From the NCBI RefSeq assembly GCF_021531435.1, contig NZ_JAFBIS010000012.1, forward strand, positions 1 to 64,000: DNA of 64,000 nucleotides, written 5' to 3'. The notes below the pieces were generated by a model. That model worked only from the letters and a program-made list of their open reading frames with translations, did not search any database and was not told the DNA's origin. The stretch is from Oscillibacter valericigenes. GTDB lineage: Bacteria; Bacillota; Clostridia; Oscillospirales; Oscillospiraceae. Below, in pieces: positions 59,413-64,000 of this stretch. How positions within the stretch are numbered: the stretch's first letter is position 1; the number at the start of each line of letters is the position of its first letter. The translations under genes and the position numbers were made by a program.

Positions 59413-60713
59413 GCCAGCACCGGCTCCTGCTCCCCGGTATGGGGCGCCGTACCATTCTCCGCCTCTTTCTCAGCAAGCCGCTCCCGGGCCACCGCCAGCA
59501 TCAGCTTGATGCGGTTCTCCTGGTTGACGCGGGTGGCGCTGGGGTCATAGTCAATGGGGGTGATGTTGGCCTGAGGATACATCTCCCGGAGCTTGTTGAT
59601 CATGCCCTTGCCGCAGATATGGTTGGGCAGGCAGCCGAAGGGCTGGGCGCAGATGATGTTCTCATAGCCGGAGCGGATCAGCTCCGCCATCTCAGCGGTG
59701 AGGAGCCAGCCCTCGCCCATCTTGTCGCCCTTGCTGATCAGGCCCTCGGTGAGCTTTGTCAGCTCGTTGAAGGGCAGGGGCGCGTGATAGCCGTTGTCTT
59801 TCAATGCGCTGATAATGACCTTCTCCATCTGGGCGATATAGCCCAAAATCACATCGGAGACGTGCTTTTCCAGGAAAGAACCGCCATACAGCCGGGCGGT
59901 CTCGCTGGGGTTGTAGGCGCAGTACTGCACGAAGCCCATCAGACCCGGCAGGTTCACCTCGCAGTCCTGGGAGGCCAGGAAGTTCTCCAGGTCGTTGTTG
60001 CCCAGGGGAGAGTATTTCACATAAATTTCGCCGACCACGCCCACCTTGACCTTGGGCACCCGACGGACGGGGATGGCGGCGAACTCCGCCGCGATCTTCG
60101 GCATGGCGGTCTTCATCTCCCGCTGGGAGAAGCCCTTGCCCGCATGGACCCAGCCGCAGATGGTGTCCAGCCATTTTTCCTGTAAGGCCGCGGCGTCACC
60201 GGGATGGGTCTCATAGGGGGAGGTCTGGGCCTTCAGCGCCACCAGCAGGTCGCCGTAGTAGATGGCGGCCAGGGCCATGCGGATGAAGGTCAGGTCCATG
60301 GGCAGGCTGTTGCCCTTCTCCAGGCCGGAGAAGTTCAGGCTCAGCACCGGGATGTTGCCGTAGCCCGCCTTTTCCAGTGCCTTGCGCAGCAGGAAGATGT
60401 AGTTGGAGGCCCGGCAGCCGCCGCCGGTCTGGGTGATGATGAGGGCGGTGTGGTCTAGGTCGTATTTGCCGGAGTTCAGGGCGTCCAAAAACTGGCCGAT
60501 GACCAGCAGGGCGGGATAACAGGTGTCGTTATGGACATACTTGAGGCCCAACTCACTGACCTGGCTGCCGCAGTTGCCCAGCAGCTCCACCTTGTAGCCC
60601 TTGTACTCCATGGCCGCCGCCAGAATGCGGAACTGCACGGGGGCCATGTTGGGGATGAGGATGGTGTGGGTCTTCTTCATATCCTCGGTAAAAATGGGGT
60701 ATTGCATCTCCAT
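59409..60713 (-). CDS. 2-hydroxyacyl-CoA dehydratase-like protein (COG3581-type)
   Basis: A 434-residue protein resembling the dehydratase-related C-terminal portion of large activase-related proteins. Cys-bearing segments NDTCYP, GGGCRASNY, CEVNLPGLMGFVQYC and AQPFGCLPNHICGKGM could bind an Fe-S cluster as in HgdB or double-cubane proteins. It begins 4 nt after the activase gene, in a different frame, with AGGAGGCG upstream. In many relatives the two parts are one ~1,400-residue protein (recalled). Substrate unknown. Confidence 0.8.
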   Translation of the reverse strand: MEMQYPIFTEDMKKTHTILIPNMAPVQFRILAAAMEYKGYKVELLGNCGSQVSELGLKYVHNDTCYPALLVIGQFLDALNSGKYDLDHTALIITQTGGGCRASNYIFLLRKALEKAGYGNIPVLSLNFSGLEKGNSLPMDLTFIRMALAAIYYGDLLVALKAQTSPYETHPGDAAALQEKWLDTICGWVHAGKGFSQREMKTAMPKIAAEFAAIPVRRVPKVKVGVVGEIYVKYSPLGNNDLENFLASQDCEVNLPGLMGFVQYCAYNPSETARLYGGSFLEKHVSDVILGYIAQMEKVIISALKDNGYHAPLPFNELTKLTEGLISKGDKMGEGWLLTAEMAELIRSGYENIICAQPFGCLPNHICGKGMINKLREMYPQANITPIDYDPSATRVNQENRIKLMLAVARERLAEKEAENGTAPHTGEQEPVLA

Positions 60714-60717
60714 GCCC

Positions 60718-63645
60718 TCACGCCTCCTCTCGTTTTTCGTCCTGCTCGTCCAGGGCGGCGAACAGGCTCCGCAGGCGGATGCGCACCGCGCCCAGATTGG
60801 TGATCTCGTCGATCTTCAGCTGGGTGTACAGCTTGCCGCCTGCCTGCAAAATTTCCCGGGTCTCGTCGGAGGTGATGGCGTCCACGCCGCAGCCGAAACT
60901 GACCAGCTGCACCAGATCCATGTCGGGCTGGGAGCAGCAGTATTTCGCCGCCGCGTACAGGCGGGAGTGGTACGTCCACTGGTTCAGCACCGTGGTGGGG
61001 AATTTCTCCACCCGGTTCGAAATGGAGTCCTCCGTCACCACCGCCGCGCCGAAGCGGGTGATCAGGGTGTCGATGCCGTGGTTGACCTCCGGGTCCACAT
61101 GGTAAGGCCGGCCCGCCAGCACGATGATGCGGCGGCCCTCCGCCCGGGCCTGGTCGATGATGCGCTCGCCCTCTTTCCGAATCAGGGACATGTGGTGGGC
61201 GTACTCGGCATAGGCCGCGTCAGCGGCCTCCTTCACCTCGCTCTTCGTGATGTCCGGGAAAGAGCGGCGCAGGATGTCGTGAATTTTCTTCGTAAAGTCC
61301 TTGGGCCGGTGAATGCCCACATAGTCGTAAATGAACTTGCTATCCTTGATCTCCGGGCAGTTGCCGGCGATGACCTCCGGGTAATAGGCCACCACGGGGC
61401 AGTTATAGTGGTTCTGGCCCAGGCCCTCGTCGATGTTATAGGTCATGCAGGGGTAGAAGATGGCGTCCAGCCCCAGCTTGGAGAGGAACTGGATGTGGCC
61501 GTGAGCCAGCTTCGCCGGGAAACAGGCGGTGTCGCTGGGGATGGTCCCCTGGCCTTTCAAATACAGGTCCCGGCTGGAAAGGGGACTGTGGTACACCGCG
61601 AAGCCCAGCTTCGTGAAGAAGGTGTACCAGAAGGGCAGCAGCTCCCACATGTTCAGGCACAGGGGAATGCCGATCTTGCCCCGCTTGCCGGGAACGGGCT
61701 TGTAGCCCAGGATCAGCTTCCGCTTATAGGCGTACAGGTTCCGCTCCCCGGTGTCCGCCTTGCCAGTGACGGGCCGGTCACAGCGGTTGCCGCTGATGAA
61801 GGTGCCGCCGTCGGCGAAGGTGTTGATGGTGAGCTGGCAGTTGTTGCCGCAGCGTCCGCAGACCTCGCTGCGGGTCTCCTGATGGAAGTTCGCCAGGGCC
61901 TCCCGGTCCAGCAAGGTGCTGGTCTGGCCGCTGGCGGCCTTGCCCCGGCCGTACAGGGCCGCGCCGTAGGCCCCCATGAGGCCCGCGATGTCGGGGCGGA
62001 TGACCTCCACGCCCATTTCCTTCTCAAAGGCCCGGAGAACGGCCTCGTTGTAGAACGTGCCGCCCTGGACCACAATGTTCCGGCCCAGCTCCTCGGGAGA
62101 GGCGGCCCGGATGACCTTGTAAATGGCGTTTTTCACCACGGAGATAGACAGGCCCGCGGAGATATTTTCAATCGTCGCCCCGTCCTTCTGGGCCTGCTTC
62201 ACGCTGGAGTTCATAAACACGGTGCAGCGGCTGCCCAGGTCCACGGGCCTGTCCGCAAACAGACCCAGCTTGGCAAACTCCTTCACGTCATAGCCCAGTG
62301 CCTGGGCAAAGGTCTGGAGGAAGCTGCCGCAGCCGGAGGAGCAGGCCTCATTCAGGAAGATGTTGCTGATGGCGCCGTCCTCGATCTTGAAGCACTTCAT
62401 GTCCTGGCCGCCGATGTCGATGATGAAATCCACGTTGGGCAGGAAGTGGCGGGCGGCGGTGAAGTGGGCCACGGTCTCCACCACACCGTAGTCGGCGTGG
62501 AAAGCGTTTTTCGCCAGGTCCTCGCCGTAGCCGGTGGTGGTAACGGAGGCCACATGGAGAGCCGGGTGCTCGTCGTAGAGCTTTTGCAGCACTTCACGGA
62601 TGAGGGGTACAGGGTTGCCCAGGTTGGGCCGGTAGTCGGTAAACAGGATACGGGCATCCTGGTCGATGACGGTCATCTTGACGGTGGTGGAGCCGGAGTC
62701 GATGCCGATATGCACCGGGGCGGCGTAGTCCGGGCCGAAGGGCACACGGGGCACCGTCGCCTTGGCGTGGCGGGCCTTGAACGCCTCGTACTCCGCCTCG
62801 CTTGCAAACAGGGGAGGCTGGGAGCGGTAGGTCTCGGAGGCGCCGTGGGCCTGGAGGCGGTCCGACACCTCTTTCAGGTCAAATTCCTGGTCGGAGTAAT
62901 ACGCCGCGCCCAGGGCCACGAACAGCAGGCTGTTCTCCGGGCAGGTGCCCTTGACGCCCAGGGTCTTGTCAAAGCTGTTCCGCAGGCAGCGGGAGAAGGT
63001 CAGCGGCCCGCCCAGGTACAGGATATTGCCCTTGATGGGCCGCCCCTGGGCCAGGCCCGCGATGGTCTGGTTCACCACCGCCTGGTAGATACTGGCGGCG
63101 ATGTCCTCTGCCCGGGCGCCCTGGTTGATGAGGGGCTGGACGTCGCTCTTGGCGAACACGCCGCAGCGGGACGCGATGGTATAGGTCTTTTCTGCTTTCT
63201 GGGCGGCGTCGTCCATCTCGTCGGCGGTCATTTTCAGAAGGGTCGCCATCTGGTCGATGAAGGCGCCGGTGCCGCCGGCGCAGGAGCCGTTCATCCGCAC
63301 CTCGGTGCCGCCGGTCAGAAACAAAATTTTGGCGTCCTCGCCGCCCAGCTCGATGATGACATCCGTGCCCGGCACCAGCCGGTTGGCCGCCACACGGGTA
63401 GCAAACACCTCCTGGACGAAGGGAACGTTCACACTGTCCGCCATGCCCATGCCCGCGGAGCCGGAAATGGCCAGGTCGGCCTTTCCGCCGGGGACATACT
63501 GCTCCGCTACACGGCGCAGCAGCTCCTCGGATTTTTCCAGAATGTGGCTGAAATGCCGCTCGTATGTACTGTAAACGATGTTGTCCGCGCCGTCCAGCAC
63601 CACACATTTGATCGTGGTGGAGCCAACGTCAAGTCCTACTTTCAA
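60718..63645 (-). CDS. tandem acyl-CoA dehydratase activase-related protein (BcrAD/BadFG x2 plus DUF2229)
   Basis: A 975-residue protein with two ASKHA-type activase domains. Domain 1 (about 1-270): KVGLDVGSTTIKCVV, GSCAGGTGAFIDQMA, ASRCGVFAKSD. Domain 2 (about 310-590): HIGIDSGSTTVKMTV, NEACSSGCGSFLQTF, GSRCTVFMNSSVK. Each carries both Cys that in HgdC-type activases bridge a [4Fe-4S] cluster. The rest (about 620-975) is DUF2229/COG3580-like with CGRCGNNCQL, SDTACFPAKL and FYPCMTYN. ATP-driven electron transfer to the partner encoded next is expected. Start is TTG 63643-63645 after AAGGAGG. Confidence 0.88.
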   Translation of the reverse strand: MKVGLDVGSTTIKCVVLDGADNIVYSTYERHFSHILEKSEELLRRVAEQYVPGGKADLAISGSAGMGMADSVNVPFVQEVFATRVAANRLVPGTDVIIELGGEDAKILFLTGGTEVRMNGSCAGGTGAFIDQMATLLKMTADEMDDAAQKAEKTYTIASRCGVFAKSDVQPLINQGARAEDIAASIYQAVVNQTIAGLAQGRPIKGNILYLGGPLTFSRCLRNSFDKTLGVKGTCPENSLLFVALGAAYYSDQEFDLKEVSDRLQAHGASETYRSQPPLFASEAEYEAFKARHAKATVPRVPFGPDYAAPVHIGIDSGSTTVKMTVIDQDARILFTDYRPNLGNPVPLIREVLQKLYDEHPALHVASVTTTGYGEDLAKNAFHADYGVVETVAHFTAARHFLPNVDFIIDIGGQDMKCFKIEDGAISNIFLNEACSSGCGSFLQTFAQALGYDVKEFAKLGLFADRPVDLGSRCTVFMNSSVKQAQKDGATIENISAGLSISVVKNAIYKVIRAASPEELGRNIVVQGGTFYNEAVLRAFEKEMGVEVIRPDIAGLMGAYGAALYGRGKAASGQTSTLLDREALANFHQETRSEVCGRCGNNCQLTINTFADGGTFISGNRCDRPVTGKADTGERNLYAYKRKLILGYKPVPGKRGKIGIPLCLNMWELLPFWYTFFTKLGFAVYHSPLSSRDLYLKGQGTIPSDTACFPAKLAHGHIQFLSKLGLDAIFYPCMTYNIDEGLGQNHYNCPVVAYYPEVIAGNCPEIKDSKFIYDYVGIHRPKDFTKKIHDILRRSFPDITKSEVKEAADAAYAEYAHHMSLIRKEGERIIDQARAEGRRIIVLAGRPYHVDPEVNHGIDTLITRFGAAVVTEDSISNRVEKFPTTVLNQWTYHSRLYAAAKYCCSQPDMDLVQLVSFGCGVDAITSDETREILQAGGKLYTQLKIDEITNLGAVRIRLRSLFAALDEQDEKREEA

Positions 63646-63669
63646 CGCATTTGCCTCCTTGCAGGAAAA

Positions 63670-63699
63670 CGATTGCCTTAGGGAGCCATATAGCAATCG
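63670..63699. repeat. inverted repeat in the activase leader
   Basis: CGATTGC (63670-63676) and GCAATCG (63693-63699) can pair around a 16-nt loop; a third GCAATCG copy overlaps the -35 (63746-63752). Confidence 0.5.
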
Positions 63700-63701
63700 C
63701 A

Positions 63702-63726
63702 TGGTATCATATTCTTTGGTATCATA
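63702..63726. repeat. direct repeat TGGTATCATA x2 over the activase promoter
   Basis: TGGTATCATA occurs at 63702-63711 and 63717-63726, 15 bp apart. The second copy contains the -10. The same 10-mer occurs at 1157-1166 in the TetR promoter. Confidence 0.6.
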
Positions 63727-63749
63727 CTCTTTTCCGACAAAATGTGCAA
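63721..63749 (-). promoter_or_regulatory. promoter for activase/dehydratase operon
   Basis: Minus-strand TTGCAC (63744-63749), 17 bp, TATGAT (63721-63726); leader about 70 nt. Confidence 0.55.
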
Positions 63750-63861
63750 TCGGAAAACCCACCGAAAGCTGTAAAGAATCTGTTAAGAATGTTTATCCTT
63801 TTCTTCCATAAAAGAGTATGCTATACTTGTCCCAGTCTAGAATGGAAACGAGGTTTTTCCC

Positions 63862-64000
63862 ATGGATACCGTTTTGCTGCACACCTGCTGCGCCCCCTGC
63901 TCCCTCTCCTGCATCGACCCCCTTCGCTCCGAGGGCATCGAGCCGGTGGCTTTCTGGTATAATCCCAACATCCACCCCTGGAAGGAGTATCAGGCCAGGC
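63862..64000 (+). CDS. queH: epoxyqueuosine reductase QueH, N-terminal fragment
   Basis: Only the first 46 codons are in the window. LLHTCCAPCSLSCI at residues 5-18 and FWYNPNIHPWKEYQ are the diagnostic start of QueH (former DUF208), which reduces epoxyqueuosine to queuosine in tRNA. The CCxxC cysteines would bind Fe-S or the catalytic metal. ATG 63862 follows CGAGG. Divergent from the activase operon; open at the right edge. Confidence 0.9.
   Translation, partial: MDTVLLHTCCAPCSLSCIDPLRSEGIEPVAFWYNPNIHPWKEYQAR

Noticed and set aside
60601-63681. 1,026-codon plus-strand open frame opposite the activase gene
   Set aside because: Antisense shadow; the minus strand encodes recognisable activase motifs throughout.

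Overview
The window looks like chromosome from a high-GC, spore-forming member of the Clostridia, most likely Oscillospiraceae (Flavonifractor/Lawsonibacter/Oscillibacter-like). This is inferred from gene content: dipicolinate synthase dpaAB, an L10-leader-controlled rplJL operon, dnaG-rpoD, ECF transporter genes beside truA, yqeB/yqeC with selD, and GC-rich coding regions separated by AT-rich, Firmicutes-type promoters. The 5' end of a 16S rRNA gene sits at the left edge. I see no phage, insertion sequence, CRISPR array or tRNA gene. Almost all sequence is housekeeping or accessory metabolism.

Layout. 1-530: start of an rrn operon read leftwards with tandem promoters. 527-2648: TetR regulator and dpaBA (spore dipicolinate). 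2756-7401: YjjG nucleotidase, HD protein, CCA-adding enzyme, murC, ProX-like deacylase. 7448-10671 (minus): yqeC-yqeB-VanX lipoprotein-selD, selenium handling for selenium-dependent molybdenum hydroxylases. 10824-17923 (plus): XRE regulator, then moaA-moaC-MOSC-molybdopterin-binding protein and modABC-mogA, i.e. molybdate uptake and cofactor synthesis. 17972-24706: PBP1A, DUF1292 protein, a structured RNA that resembles 6S RNA, a PPIase, tcdA, DUF554. 24749-30187 (minus): rpmG-secE-nusG-rplK-rplA, rplJ-rplL, and a cardiolipin synthase where rpoBC is normally found. 30469-37660: ruvX, split chromate transporter, a membrane E2-fold protein, a phosphoribosyltransferase, a diguanylate cyclase, gdhA, an Sfp-type transferase. 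37887-41118: dnaG-rpoD. 41172-43679: ArsR / P1B-ATPase / HMA metal-efflux operon with its operator. 43897-50212: Rrf2 regulator, recQ, a P-loop ATPase, DacA-like carboxypeptidase, EFR1-type ferredoxin, small zinc-ribbon-like protein. 50231-57821 (minus): clpE, cvpA, DUF5711, truA, ecfT-ecfA2-ecfA1. 57843-63645 (minus): rRNA methyltransferase, then a three-gene operon with a double activase, a dehydratase-like partner and a flavin reductase. 63862-end: start of queH.

The most interesting signals are: (i) a near-identical 24-bp dyad, CGT-N4-CTCA-N2-TGAG-N4-ACG, upstream of both moaA and modA and nowhere else noticed, a candidate molybdenum-regulon operator; (ii) the 2-hydroxyacyl-CoA-dehydratase-like redox operon at 58834-63645, whose substrate is unknown; (iii) a structured RNA at about 21245-21450; (iv) six consecutive, nearly perfect hairpins between rplA and the rplJ promoter; (v) a membrane protein with an acyltransferase fold whose catalytic His is replaced by Glu. 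Functions are assigned by reading translated sequences and recalled family motifs; no database search was run.
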